Source: CAVTPD01 sp963736575 (GTDB lineage: Bacteria > Bacteroidota > Bacteroidia > Cytophagales > JAAEPT01). Taken from it: DNA of 64,000 bases. Location: NCBI GenBank assembly GCA_963736575.1, contig CAVTPD010000001.1, positions 1,302,001-1,366,000 of the forward strand, read 5' to 3'. Shown one piece after another: positions 1 through 9,599 of this stretch. Under the pieces are notes generated by a model. That model ran no database searches, had not been told where the DNA came from, and saw only the letters and a list, made by a program, of their open reading frames with translations. The position numbers were made by a program, and so were the translations under genes. Numbering within the stretch: position 1 is the first letter of the stretch; each line of letters opens with the position of its first letter.

Positions 1-405
1 TCTGAAAAGATGAAGCCTTATGGTATGGAGCGGTATTTTGTACCTTTTATGCATTTGTATAAACACAGTGGTGCAATAACTCAAAAAGATTTGTGTTGTG
101 TATTAAAACGAGATAAGGTGTCTATAATGAGAATTGTAGATTACTTAAGTGATATAGGATTATTAAAAAGAAAACAAGACCCCAATGATAGAAGGTGTCA
201 GATTTTAGAAATTACACCAAAAGCTCATGCAATGGTTCCTAGAATAGAGCAGGCCGCTGAAGAAACTAATGACCTCCTTTTTAAAGATTTTACTTCGGAA
301 GAAAGAGCCGATTTTAAACGAGGAATGGAAAAACTAATGAAGCAAATAGACCAACTACCAGATTCAGATTTTATAATTCATGCAACTAAAAGAACAAAAA
401 AATAG
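1..405 (+). CDS. MarR-family transcriptional regulator, 5' end cut by window edge
   Basis: The frame is open to the left edge; the first Met in view is at position 10, but the family is usually about 140-150 residues, so some N-terminal residues probably lie outside. The visible 131 residues hold a winged helix-turn-helix (about residues 22-60) followed by the charged wing KRKQDPNDRR, typical of MarR proteins, and a C-terminal dimerisation helix. The stop is five bases before the ATG of an efflux adaptor gene, so the regulator is probably the first gene of the RND operon and its local repressor. The ligand is unknown. Confidence 0.85.
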   Translation, partial: SEKMKPYGMERYFVPFMHLYKHSGAITQKDLCCVLKRDKVSIMRIVDYLSDIGLLKRKQDPNDRRCQILEITPKAHAMVPRIEQAAEETNDLLFKDFTSEERADFKRGMEKLMKQIDQLPDSDFIIHATKRTKK

Positions 406-409
406 TCCT

Positions 410-1447
410 ATGAAAACTTGGGCCGCCATTATTATATTTATTTCCATTACAGGATTAATGAGTTCTTGTAAAAACGCTGCCGAAGGAGATACGGTTTCTG
501 CACCACGTTCTGTAATGCAGGTAAACGGTTTTAAAGTAGTTGCAAAACCCTTTGAAAACGATATTAAGGTTACCGCCAATTTATTAGCAAAAGAGCAAGT
601 AGAATTAATGGCACCAATTGCCGGAATGGTTCTGGGGATCAATTTTAACGAAGGCCAGTATGTTAAAAAAGGAGCGTTGTTGGTGCATTTAGATGATAGA
701 GCTTGGAAAGCACAGTTAGTAGGCCTAAAAGCACAACTAACTAATGCAGAAAAAGACTTAAAACGTAAAAAAGCCTTGTTAGAAATTGAGGGGAGCAGTC
801 AAGAAGAAATTGATTTAGCAAACACAAATGTTTCTAGTTTGCAAGCTCAAATTCAACAACTAGAAGTAAATATTCAATTGGCCAATGTACGTGCACCATT
901 TACAGGACAAATTGGTATGCGTGACTTCAGTTTAGGTGCCTATTTAAAAGCAGGGGATGTATTAACCAATTTAACAGACGTTGAAAACCTGAAAGTAGAC
1001 TTTAACCTACCGGAAGAGTACAGACAAAGTATTAAAATTGGTGACCAAGTACATTTGTTGATTAATGGCGATACCATAGCCTCTAAAGTATATGCCGTAA
1101 ATTCGGTTATTAGCACGCAATCTAGAACTGTAAATGTAAGGTCTAGATTACAGCAGCCAAAAAAACAACAGATTATGCCGGGCGCTTTTGCAGAAGTATT
1201 AATAGCTACCAACTATATAAAAGACGCTTTATTGGTGCCATCGCAATCTATAGTTCCAGAAATAGATAAAGAGACCGTTTACGTTTACAAAAGCGGTAAA
1301 GTAACTAGAAATACTATAAAATTGGGTGCTAGAACCGATGAGAGCGCACACGTTTTAGAAGGAATTAGTGTAGGAGATACCATTATAACAACGGGCTTAC
1401 TACAAATTAGAGAAGGCATGGACGTAAAGTTACAATCAATAAAATAA
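410..1447 (+). CDS. RND efflux periplasmic adaptor (membrane fusion lipoprotein)
   Basis: This is the periplasmic adaptor linking an RND pump to an outer-membrane channel. The ATG at 410 is preferred over one at 380 because it starts a clean lipoprotein signal ending in the lipobox LMSSC (Cys at residue 20) and avoids overlap with the regulator. The two halves of the lipoyl-like barrel-sandwich flank a coiled-coil hairpin (about residues 90-150, rich in Gln, Leu and Lys), followed by beta-barrel and membrane-proximal domains. It lies 15 bases before the pump gene. Substrate cannot be inferred; multidrug efflux is the default expectation. Confidence 0.93.
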   Translation: MKTWAAIIIFISITGLMSSCKNAAEGDTVSAPRSVMQVNGFKVVAKPFENDIKVTANLLAKEQVELMAPIAGMVLGINFNEGQYVKKGALLVHLDDRAWKAQLVGLKAQLTNAEKDLKRKKALLEIEGSSQEEIDLANTNVSSLQAQIQQLEVNIQLANVRAPFTGQIGMRDFSLGAYLKAGDVLTNLTDVENLKVDFNLPEEYRQSIKIGDQVHLLINGDTIASKVYAVNSVISTQSRTVNVRSRLQQPKKQQIMPGAFAEVLIATNYIKDALLVPSQSIVPEIDKETVYVYKSGKVTRNTIKLGARTDESAHVLEGISVGDTIITTGLLQIREGMDVKLQSIK

Positions 1448-1462
1448 GCAAGACATAGGTTT

Positions 1463-4400
1463 ATGACTTTATCAGAGATAAGTATTAAAAGACCAGTTTT
1501 GGCAACAGTGTTTGCCATTATTGTAGTCTTGTTGGGTGTTGTTGGTTATAGAGCGTTGGGTGTACGGGAATACCCAAGTGTTGACCCACCCATTGTAACA
1601 GTACAGACCAACTATACCGGCGCCAATGCCGATATTATAGAATCACAAATTACGGAACCTTTAGAGGAACAAGTAAATAGTGTAGACGGTATTAAAACGC
1701 TAAGTTCTATTAGTACGGATGGTAGAAGCACCATTACCGTAGAGTTTTTGCCAGAAATGGACTTGAACGATGCTGCTAACGATGTTAGGGACAAAGTTTC
1801 GCAAGCGCAAAAGAATTTACCACCAGATGCAGACCCACCGATTGTAAATAAAGCAGATGCAAATGCAGAAACCATACTTTCTATTACTGTACAAAGTAAT
1901 AAAAGAGGGCTTTTGGAATTAACTCAAATAGGGGATAAGATCTTTAAAGAAAGGCTGCAAACTATTCCAGGTGTAAGTAGTATTCGTATTTGGGGAGAAA
2001 AGAAATTTGCCATGCGTTTGGAGTTAGATCCCATCAAAATGCAAGCATTAAACGTTACTCCTTTAGACCTTAGAAATGCTTTAGAATTACAAAATATTGA
2101 ACTCCCTTCGGGTAGAATTGAAGGTAAAGAGACAGAGTTTACCGTAAGAACTATTGGCCGTTTATATACCGAGGAAGAATTTGACAACCTCATTATTTCG
2201 GAAAAGGATGGTGGTTTGGTTCGTTTAAAAGACTTTGGACATGCTCGTTTAGGGGCTGAGGTAGAAAGAACTGTTCTTAGGGGAAATGGCGTAAAACCAA
2301 TGATTGGTATTGCCTTGCAACCGCAGCCAGGTGCCAATTATATAGATATTGTAGACGAAGCTTTCCGTAGAGTAAAAATTATACAAAGAGACTTAGCACC
2401 CGATATTGAGCTGGATGTGGCCATGGATAAAACCATTACCATCCGTAAAGCCATTAGCGAAGTTCAGTCTACCATTTTATTAGCATTTGGTTTAGTATTA
2501 TTGGTTATTTTCTTCTTTCTAAGAAACTGGAGAACAACTCTAATCCCAATCATATTAATACCTATTGCGCTTATTGGTAGTTTCTCGGTATTGTATTTAG
2601 TAGGGTATTCCATTAATATATTGTCTTTACTGGGTTTGGTTTTAGCCACTGGTTTGGTGGTAGATGATGCCATTGTGGTAATGGAAAATATCTACACCAA
2701 AATTGAAGACGGAATGCACCCTGTTAAAGCCGCGTTTGAAGGATCTAGGGAAGTATACTTTGCCGTTATTGCTACTTCGGTAACCTTGGTTTGTGTGTTC
2801 TTGCCAATTTTCTTTATGCAAGGATTAACGGGGCAACTTTTTAGAGAATTTGCCATGGTGGTAGTAGCAACCATTGTTATTTCAACCTTTATAACCTTGT
2901 CGTTAACACCAATGATGAGTTCTAGAATGCTAAAGAAAAGCACTAAGGAAAATGCCTTAATGCGTTTTTTCGGTAGAATAGTAAATAGCAGTATAGAAGG
3001 GTATACCCACTCGTTAAAATCATTTATGAACAGTAGATGGTTAGCCTTTCCTTTGTATTTAATTATTGTAGCAGTTGGTATTTTAGCTGGTTTGGAACTG
3101 CATTCTGAATTAGCTCCAATGGAAGATAAAAGTCAGTTAAGGGTGATTTCAACAGCACCCGAAGGCACTTCCTATGAAGCTATGGATGCGTACCAACTGA
3201 AAGTATTGCATATGTTGGATACACTTCCCGAAAAAGGATTCTTGTTAGGGGTTACGGCGCCAACTTTCCGTGCTTCAACGGCAGTAAATTCAGCTTTTGT
3301 ATTTATGCCATTAAAGCAACCTGGTGAAAGAGAGAAAACCCAAGATGAATTAGCTAATGAAATTAATCAAATGTTACGGCAGTTTTCTTTTGCCCGCTCA
3401 TTTGTTGTTCAGGAACCAACTATTAAAGGTAGTGCAGGTAGTAGCAGTAATTTACCCATACAGTTTGTAATACAAGCACCAGATATTGAGCGCTTAAAGT
3501 CTATTCTCCCTCAGTTTATGGATCGTGTGCAAACCAGCAAAGTATTTGGAGCCTCTAACGTAGATCTTGTTTTTAATAAGCCTGAAATTACCGTAGAAAT
3601 TAACCGTAATAAAGCCTTGTTAATGGGGGCAAGTGTTGCAGATATTGCACAAACGCTTCAGACTTTCTTAAGTGAGCAACGTTTGGGTTATTTTATTAAG
3701 GACGGAAAACAATATTATGTAATGGCAGAAGCCATTAAAAGTAAAAAAGATGAGCCTTTGGATTTAACCAATATTACTGTTCGTAACACCAATAACGAAA
3801 TGGTAAGCCTAGATAACTTGGTTAAAATTGGGTACCAAAGTAGACCTCCTTCTTTGTTACGTTACAATAGATATACATCCGCAACAGTACAGGCATCTGC
3901 TGCTCCGGGTTATACTATGGGTGATGGTATAGAAGAAATGAGAACCATAGCTTCTGATTTATTAGATGATTCTTTCAGTACAGAATTGGCGGGTAGTGCC
4001 TCCGATTTTGCAGAGAGTTCTAATAGTACCAGTGTTATATTCTTCTTTGCGTTGTTGTTGGTGTATTTAACATTAGCGGCTCAGTTCGAAAGTTTTAGAG
4101 ACCCTCTTGTAATTATGTTAACGGTGCCTTTGGCATTGGCTGGTGCAGTGATTACACTTTGGATGTTTGATCAAACCTTAAACATTTTCAGCCAAATTGG
4201 TATGGTAGTGTTAATTGGTATTGTAACCAAAAACGGTATTCTAATTGTAGAATTTGCTAACCAGAAAAGAGATGCAGGTATGTCTTTACAACAAGCGGCT
4301 TTCGAAGCAGCATCCGATCGTTTTAGACCAATTCTAATGACCAGTTTATCTACGGTTTTAGGAGCACTTCCTATTGCATTGGCTTTGGGCGACTCTTCTA

Positions 4401-4540
4401 CCAGTAGAATACCAATGGGGCTAGCCATTATTGGTGGTCTAATCCTTGCCTTAATACTAACATTATATTTAATCCCAGCTTTATATTCTTATATGGCTGA
4501 AAAAGAGAACAAACTAGTTGATGAAGAAGATTATCAATAA
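1463..4540 (+). CDS. RND multidrug efflux permease (AcrB/HAE1 type)
   Basis: The 1025-residue inner-membrane pump has the usual RND length and layout: TM1 at the N-terminus, a large periplasmic porter loop, TM2-6, a second loop and TM8-12. The proton-relay acidic pair is visible in VVDDAIVVMENI (about residue 400), matching the Asp-Asp of AcrB TM4, and the conserved GLVTKNGIL-like segment in the C-terminal half reads GIVTKNGIL. It is expected to export drugs or envelope-active compounds by proton antiport. It sits between its adaptor and TolC genes, and its 3' end overlaps the TolC start by 20 bases, so the three are co-translated. Confidence 0.96.
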   Translation: MTLSEISIKRPVLATVFAIIVVLLGVVGYRALGVREYPSVDPPIVTVQTNYTGANADIIESQITEPLEEQVNSVDGIKTLSSISTDGRSTITVEFLPEMDLNDAANDVRDKVSQAQKNLPPDADPPIVNKADANAETILSITVQSNKRGLLELTQIGDKIFKERLQTIPGVSSIRIWGEKKFAMRLELDPIKMQALNVTPLDLRNALELQNIELPSGRIEGKETEFTVRTIGRLYTEEEFDNLIISEKDGGLVRLKDFGHARLGAEVERTVLRGNGVKPMIGIALQPQPGANYIDIVDEAFRRVKIIQRDLAPDIELDVAMDKTITIRKAISEVQSTILLAFGLVLLVIFFFLRNWRTTLIPIILIPIALIGSFSVLYLVGYSINILSLLGLVLATGLVVDDAIVVMENIYTKIEDGMHPVKAAFEGSREVYFAVIATSVTLVCVFLPIFFMQGLTGQLFREFAMVVVATIVISTFITLSLTPMMSSRMLKKSTKENALMRFFGRIVNSSIEGYTHSLKSFMNSRWLAFPLYLIIVAVGILAGLELHSELAPMEDKSQLRVISTAPEGTSYEAMDAYQLKVLHMLDTLPEKGFLLGVTAPTFRASTAVNSAFVFMPLKQPGEREKTQDELANEINQMLRQFSFARSFVVQEPTIKGSAGSSSNLPIQFVIQAPDIERLKSILPQFMDRVQTSKVFGASNVDLVFNKPEITVEINRNKALLMGASVADIAQTLQTFLSEQRLGYFIKDGKQYYVMAEAIKSKKDEPLDLTNITVRNTNNEMVSLDNLVKIGYQSRPPSLLRYNRYTSATVQASAAPGYTMGDGIEEMRTIASDLLDDSFSTELAGSASDFAESSNSTSVIFFFALLLVYLTLAAQFESFRDPLVIMLTVPLALAGAVITLWMFDQTLNIFSQIGMVVLIGIVTKNGILIVEFANQKRDAGMSLQQAAFEAASDRFRPILMTSLSTVLGALPIALALGDSSTSRIPMGLAIIGGLILALILTLYLIPALYSYMAEKENKLVDEEDYQ

Positions 4541-5834
4541 TATACTAATTGCACTATTTATATTGGCCGGAAACACAGTTTTTGGCCAATCCTTGCAAGA
4601 AATTATTAACCGAACCTTAGAAGAAAATTACAACATTTTAATTGAAAGGAATGATGCAGAAATAGCCGCAAACAATAATACGCTGGGTAATGCAGGGCTG
4701 TTGCCAACAATTGATTTAAATGGTAATGCTTCTAGATCATATAATAACACACTTCAGAAATTTGCAGACGGAACAATACGTGAAGGTACTAATGCCAAGG
4801 TTACTAATTATGGAGCTTCTGCTTTAGCTAACTGGACTGTTTTTGATGGTTTTAGAGTTCACGCCCGTTTTGATGAACTAGAAAGTTTACAAAGATTAGG
4901 CGAGGTAGATGCTAAGTTTTATATAGAACAAACGGTGGCAGACATTGCCGTAGCGTACTATCAGTTACTTCGTGAGCATAAATTACTTAACAATTACAGC
5001 AAGTCATTAGAGATTTCGGAATACCGTTTACAAATTGAGGCCAAAAGGAGAGAGGTAGGTTCTGGTAAAGGAATAGATTATCACCAAGCAGTGGTAGATT
5101 TTCAAACGGATAGTATACGGGTAATTGGCCAGTTAAATGCTATTAAGTCTTTAGAAATAGAAATTAACCGAATAATGAATGGCGATTTAGAAACGGAAAT
5201 AAATCAAGCCGATTCTACTTTTACTGTACTGTCTTTACCTACTAAAGATTCACTATTTAATTTATCGGCAAAGAATAACAAACAGCTTCAACAACAACGT
5301 TTACAAGAATTAATTGCCGAAGCAGCCGTTCGTATTGAAAAGTCTGACCGTTATCCTCAATTAGATGTTTTTGCGGGTTACCAATATAATAGATCCCTTC
5401 AAGAAGTTGGTTTTGTGAATTCAACCCGAAATTTTGGTCCTACAATTGGAGTGACAGTTAATTTTAATTTGTACAATGGCGGCAATACTAACAGGGAAGT
5501 TAGAAATGCACTTATTAATTCGGAAAGCACTACCTACCAACGTAAACAAGTAGAGCTAAATGTAAATGCAGATTTACTAGACTACTATTACCAATACCTT
5601 TCTGTACGCCAACGGGTAACGTTAGCAGAAGGTAATTTAGAGTCTGCTACAAAAGTGTACCGTATTGCAGACGAACAATTAAAACGTGGTGCTATTAATG
5701 GGTATGACTTTCGTTTAACACAGCTAACACTAATAAATGCAGCCAATACATTATTAGAATTAGAGTTTTCTTTAAAAGTTTTAGAAATAAATATGCACCG
5801 TATGTCGGGTACTATATTAGAGGCTTATTTATAA
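4521..5834 (+). CDS. TolC-family outer-membrane efflux channel
   Basis: This is the outer-membrane factor of the RND system. The ATG at 4521 (not the TTG just before it) gives a signal peptide with a Lys-Lys n-region and a hydrophobic core ending near VFGQ. The rest shows two homologous repeats of long alpha-helices and beta strands as in TolC, with segments such as ADIAVAYYQLLRE and RYPQLDVFAGYQYN. Length (about 437 residues) is normal. It overlaps the pump gene and is followed at once by a strong bidirectional terminator, so it ends the operon. Confidence 0.94.
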   Translation: MKKIINNILIALFILAGNTVFGQSLQEIINRTLEENYNILIERNDAEIAANNNTLGNAGLLPTIDLNGNASRSYNNTLQKFADGTIREGTNAKVTNYGASALANWTVFDGFRVHARFDELESLQRLGEVDAKFYIEQTVADIAVAYYQLLREHKLLNNYSKSLEISEYRLQIEAKRREVGSGKGIDYHQAVVDFQTDSIRVIGQLNAIKSLEIEINRIMNGDLETEINQADSTFTVLSLPTKDSLFNLSAKNNKQLQQQRLQELIAEAAVRIEKSDRYPQLDVFAGYQYNRSLQEVGFVNSTRNFGPTIGVTVNFNLYNGGNTNREVRNALINSESTTYQRKQVELNVNADLLDYYYQYLSVRQRVTLAEGNLESATKVYRIADEQLKRGAINGYDFRLTQLTLINAANTLLELEFSLKVLEINMHRMSGTILEAYL

Positions 5835-5837
5835 AAT

Positions 5838-5886
5838 AGGGAACAGGGGTTTTTTGTAAAATCCCTGTTCCCTTATTCATTTTTTA
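5838..5886. terminator. Bidirectional intrinsic terminator after the efflux operon
   Basis: An 11-bp perfect stem (AGGGAACAGGG at 5838-5848 with CCCTGTTCCCT at 5863-5873) is followed by a T-rich stretch to about 5886. It separates the convergent TolC and cytochrome c genes. Confidence 0.85.
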
Positions 5887-5904
5887 ACGTGATTCAGTAA
5901 AAAT

Positions 5905-6345
5905 CTATTTGTTTTTAAAAGCAGAAACTTCTTTTGTAGTAATTGCATCAGCTTCATTTTCAAAGCTATTTCTAATGTAAGAAGATACCGCAGCTATTTC
6001 TTCATCGCTTAAGAAATCATGTGCTGGCATAGCGTTAGAATATGTTTTACCATTAACTTCTAAGCCTTTGTTTGAACCGTTGATAATAATATCAAGTAAA
6101 CGGTTTTTATCACCCAACACATAGTCCGTATTTCTTAAAGGGGGATTCATTCCCGGTACACCGCCGCCGTTAGCTTGATGACAGGCTAGGCAATTTTTTC
6201 TGTATACAATTTGTCCTTTCATCATGTATTCAGGCGGATTAGAAGATGTTGGTCCCTGAGCTTTTTCTTGATTTTCAGAACAGGAAGAAAAGAAACTTAA
6301 GTAAAGACCTAGCAAGCAAACTTTTAAAATTATTTTCAGTTTCAT
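5905..6345 (-). CDS. Cytochrome c lipoprotein (class I, mono-haem)
   Basis: A small electron carrier with one haem-binding site CLACH and a likely axial Met in NAMPAH. An N-terminal lipoprotein signal ends in FSSC, so it is probably anchored on the periplasmic face of a membrane. The Met at 6345 is chosen because it directly begins the signal; another Met lies two codons upstream. It follows the dehydrogenase gene after only about ten bases, so the two are one transcription unit and the cytochrome is the likely electron acceptor. The fold matches c-type cytochromes linked to quinoprotein dehydrogenases. Confidence 0.9.
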   Translation of the reverse strand: MKLKIILKVCLLGLYLSFFSSCSENQEKAQGPTSSNPPEYMMKGQIVYRKNCLACHQANGGGVPGMNPPLRNTDYVLGDKNRLLDIIINGSNKGLEVNGKTYSNAMPAHDFLSDEEIAAVSSYIRNSFENEADAITTKEVSAFKNK

Positions 6346-6355
6346 AAACAAGAAT

Positions 6356-7681
6356 CTATTGTTGGTATGTTATTTTAAATAGCGCCCCGCCAGCATCGTC
6401 AGATACGTAAAGTGCTCCGTCTGGGCCTTGTGCAAGACCACACGGGCGGTGTTTGGCTTCATCTGGTGAAATTACTTTTTCTACTCCAGCAAAGCCATCA
6501 GCAAAAACTTCCCATTCCCCACTAGGTTTTCCTTCTTTAAACGGAACAAAAGCAACTAAGAAACCTTCTTGTTCTTCAGGGGAACGGTTCCATGAACCAT
6601 GAAAAGCAATAAAAGCACCGTTTTTATATTTTTCAGGAAATAGATTCCCAGTATAGAATAATAAGGCGTTTGGTGCTAGGTGCCCAGGGAAAGCAATAAG
6701 GGGATCTAAAGCAGATTCTCCTCCGGTTTTTTTACCATCACCACCGTATTCTGGTGCTACTATTTTTTTATGCTGAAGTTGGTCATAATAGACATAGGGC
6801 CAACCGGCATCATCACCTTCTTCTAACCTATACATTGTTTCTGCAGGAAGAGCAGCAGATTCTTCAGCTGTATATAAATCCGGATACAGCATGTGTAATT
6901 GATCACGGCCGTGTTGCATTACAAAAAGCGCATTATTTTTTTCATTCCAGTCTAGTCCTACAACATTTCTTAAACCAGTAGCGTAACGTTTTCCTTCTGC
7001 ATAAGATTGGTGCATTTTTTCAGTACTGAATTGCCATATTCCTCCAGCTGAATCCAGAATAGGACAGGGCATCATACCAGAAGATCCTTGCGTACGGTCT
7101 TGTTCTTGGCACGCATTTGAATAAGCGCCAATGTTAACATAAATGTGTCCTTGTTGGTCTAAAGTAAAAGATTTAGTGCCGTGTTGTCTGCGGTCTATTA
7201 GATTTTCTACAAGCGTATCAGGATTTTCAGGATTTAACACTTTTTGGTTTTCGTCTAAAGCATATCTAAAAATACTTTGGTCAGACGACGCGTATAAGTA
7301 TTCATCGCTTACATAAATTCCTGTACCAATATAATCACCAAAACTTTCCTGTAAATCAAAGATTCCGTCTTCATTAGTATCTTTTAAATAGATAATTCCT
7401 TTCCCCTCTTTTAACGAACGGAGTTTTATATAAATACCGCCATTAGAGGTCACTGCAATATGCCTAGCTTCACCTAGTGAATCGCCTATTTTTACCGCAG
7501 AAAAACCTTCTGGTAAACTTAGACCTGCGTTAGTATCGGTTGGGTTGATGTTTGTTTCAGTAGATTCAGAAGTTCCTTTGTTATCAACATTCTTTTCAGA
7601 ATGGCAAGAAGCAAAAGCAATTGAAATAATACCTCCCCACAACAATGATTTAATAGAGGATTTAATAGTTTTTTTGTTCAT
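6356..7681 (-). CDS. PQQ-dependent sugar/sorbosone dehydrogenase-like lipoprotein
   Basis: The protein is a beta-propeller of the soluble glucose/sorbosone dehydrogenase family. Recognisable pieces are GLRNVVGLDWN, DDAGWPY and the C-terminal RPCGLAQGPDGALYVSDD. The start at 7681 is preferred over 7741 because it gives a lipoprotein signal with FASC as lipobox. It would oxidise an unknown sugar or alcohol in the periplasm and pass electrons to the cytochrome c encoded next. Whether PQQ is really bound cannot be told from sequence; no PQQ synthesis genes are in view. Confidence 0.85.
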   Translation of the reverse strand: MNKKTIKSSIKSLLWGGIISIAFASCHSEKNVDNKGTSESTETNINPTDTNAGLSLPEGFSAVKIGDSLGEARHIAVTSNGGIYIKLRSLKEGKGIIYLKDTNEDGIFDLQESFGDYIGTGIYVSDEYLYASSDQSIFRYALDENQKVLNPENPDTLVENLIDRRQHGTKSFTLDQQGHIYVNIGAYSNACQEQDRTQGSSGMMPCPILDSAGGIWQFSTEKMHQSYAEGKRYATGLRNVVGLDWNEKNNALFVMQHGRDQLHMLYPDLYTAEESAALPAETMYRLEEGDDAGWPYVYYDQLQHKKIVAPEYGGDGKKTGGESALDPLIAFPGHLAPNALLFYTGNLFPEKYKNGAFIAFHGSWNRSPEEQEGFLVAFVPFKEGKPSGEWEVFADGFAGVEKVISPDEAKHRPCGLAQGPDGALYVSDDAGGALFKITYQQ

Positions 7682-8095
7682 GAATAAGGTGTTTGTAATA
7701 AATAAGATATTCAAATATGTAATGATGGGGTTTCTGTACATAAACCTACCAATAGCATTTATTTTATGGAAAGAAATTTTAATAAAATGATGAAACTATA
7801 TTCTGAAGCAGAATGGAGGTATTTCTGTTTTTATTGATTTGATTAAAGAATAGGTGTTTTTTAATGTATCGTCTTTTATTTCAATGAGTTCTGTTTGTGT
7901 GGCATGGTATTAGATAATGATTGTATAGTAATAGCTTTTAAGAGTTATTACAATACGGAAATTATTTATACCTTTAAGGTAAACAGTTAGTTAAAAGACC
8001 ATATTTTCTTTTTTAACTCTATAAAGTGTATTTAATAAGACCGCTATTTGTATAGGTTAATTTAATTTTTTTATAACTATTTAAAAATCTAAAGT
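7682..8095. other. Intergenic region between divergent genes
   Basis: About 410 bases with no convincing gene. It must hold the promoters of the leftward dehydrogenase and the rightward histidine kinase, but I see no good TTTG-N19-TAnnTTTG match. A small palindrome, TACCTT-T-AAGGTA, lies at 7969-7981 and could be an operator. Confidence 0.4.
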
Positions 8096-9568
8096 ATGGA
8101 GGAAATTATTTTATGTAAAGATCCCATTGCATCGTCGTTGTTAAAACATTTTTATTCTACTTTAAAAGAAAGAGAATCATTAGATGCATTGCTGCCTCAT
8201 GAAATTGATTTTAAGAACAAAATTGAAGAGGCATACCTTAATCATGAACAATTTAATCAGTTACAAGTTGAGGGGCTTTTAGGAGAAGTATATTCAATTT
8301 TAGACAATAAGGAACGCTGGAATGAAACGAACAATAAATTCTACAGTGCGTTAGAAAAAATTGTTTTCACCCAAAAAGATAATAAGCTTTTAACGGAGCA
8401 CTTTGATAAAATAGAAGAAGTGATTTCTTCTGTTATGAACTTAGATTATAGCAATAAGGCTCCTATTACTAATGTAACTGAAGACCAAAGAAATATACTT
8501 AACTATGTTTCAATAGCCTTAAATATGCTTATTGAAAAGTTTCAGTCATCTGTAGTGTCTAATAAAGTTATAAATGCTTTAATAGCTACTATGCCCGATA
8601 CTGGCTTTTTTGTTACCGACAAAGAAGGGAAGATTAGGTTCTCTAATCGCATTTTAGAAAATATATTGTCCATTGAAAACGAGTTGGTATTAGACGAGAA
8701 TATAGCAGATTTTGTATTGGAATACGATGAAGTTAAAAAAGACTTTATTCTAGATAATTGCATCAATAATAAGTCGGTTACCTTGGTGAATGAACAAGGT
8801 AAAAGAGTACCTATGTTTTTAACCATACCAAAAATGGCTACCAGTAGAGATGAAATAGACGAAATGCTTTTCATTTTCACAAAAGACGAAACCAGTAACG
8901 AGGAAAGGGTATTTGATATTACCATGGACTCCCACGATAGAATTGCTCCGGTTAATCAAATTATTGGGGCGGCTAACTATTTAAAAGAGACTTTAGAAGA
9001 TAAGGACGCTCGTTTCTTTGCTGAATTAATTTATAACAATGCTCAGTTAGTTAAAGAACAGGCGCAAGGCACCTTAATTTCATTATCGCAAGGCTATTCA
9101 GAAGGTTTTGAGTCCATTGATTTTAACACTCAAATTGAGTCGGTAACTAAACTATTTAAAACCGGAAGAGTAAATTTTAAGGTAGATGTTTCTACTGCAC
9201 AAGAATTCTTTTCAGTAAGAAGATTAATCAACTCTCTTATTCTTAATTTAGTAAGTAACAGTATTAAATACGGAAAACTAGGGGAGCAAAATGAAGTTTC
9301 TATAGTAGTAAAAGATTGGGACGATAAAGGTATTGAACTTACCATATCAGATACGGGTATAGGTATATCACCAGAAGCCCAAAAATTAGTGTTTAACAAA
9401 GATTATAGAGCCTCAAAACAAGCAGAGGGAAATGGAAAAGGCTTGTTCTTAGTAAAGGGAATTGTTGAAAAATTACAAGGAAATATAACTTTAATAAGTA
9501 GTCTAGGTATAGGCAGTAGTTTTACCATACAATTACCACATTTTTCTATGGAAGAGAAAAAGCAATAA
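8096..9568 (+). CDS. Soluble PAS-domain sensor histidine kinase
   Basis: The 490-residue protein has no membrane segments. Residues 1-150 are helical and of unknown role; a PAS domain follows (about 155-270, ATMPDTGFFVTDKEGKI). The phosphoacceptor region carries SHDRIAPVNQ near residue 280, and the C-terminal HATPase shows an N box (NSIKYG), a G1 box (DTGIGI) and a G2 box (GNGKGLFL). It therefore senses a cytosolic signal and phosphorylates a response regulator not encoded nearby. It is monocistronic, ending in a strong hairpin. Confidence 0.9.
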   Translation: MEEIILCKDPIASSLLKHFYSTLKERESLDALLPHEIDFKNKIEEAYLNHEQFNQLQVEGLLGEVYSILDNKERWNETNNKFYSALEKIVFTQKDNKLLTEHFDKIEEVISSVMNLDYSNKAPITNVTEDQRNILNYVSIALNMLIEKFQSSVVSNKVINALIATMPDTGFFVTDKEGKIRFSNRILENILSIENELVLDENIADFVLEYDEVKKDFILDNCINNKSVTLVNEQGKRVPMFLTIPKMATSRDEIDEMLFIFTKDETSNEERVFDITMDSHDRIAPVNQIIGAANYLKETLEDKDARFFAELIYNNAQLVKEQAQGTLISLSQGYSEGFESIDFNTQIESVTKLFKTGRVNFKVDVSTAQEFFSVRRLINSLILNLVSNSIKYGKLGEQNEVSIVVKDWDDKGIELTISDTGIGISPEAQKLVFNKDYRASKQAEGNGKGLFLVKGIVEKLQGNITLISSLGIGSSFTIQLPHFSMEEKKQ

Positions 9569-9599
9569 GCCCCTTAAGGCTTATTGCTTTTATTTTTTT
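9558..9599 (+). terminator. Intrinsic terminator of the histidine kinase gene
   Basis: A 14-bp perfect stem (9558-9571 with 9578-9591) with a short loop is followed by TATTTTTTT. The 5' arm contains the kinase stop codon, so the terminator begins inside the coding region. Confidence 0.88.
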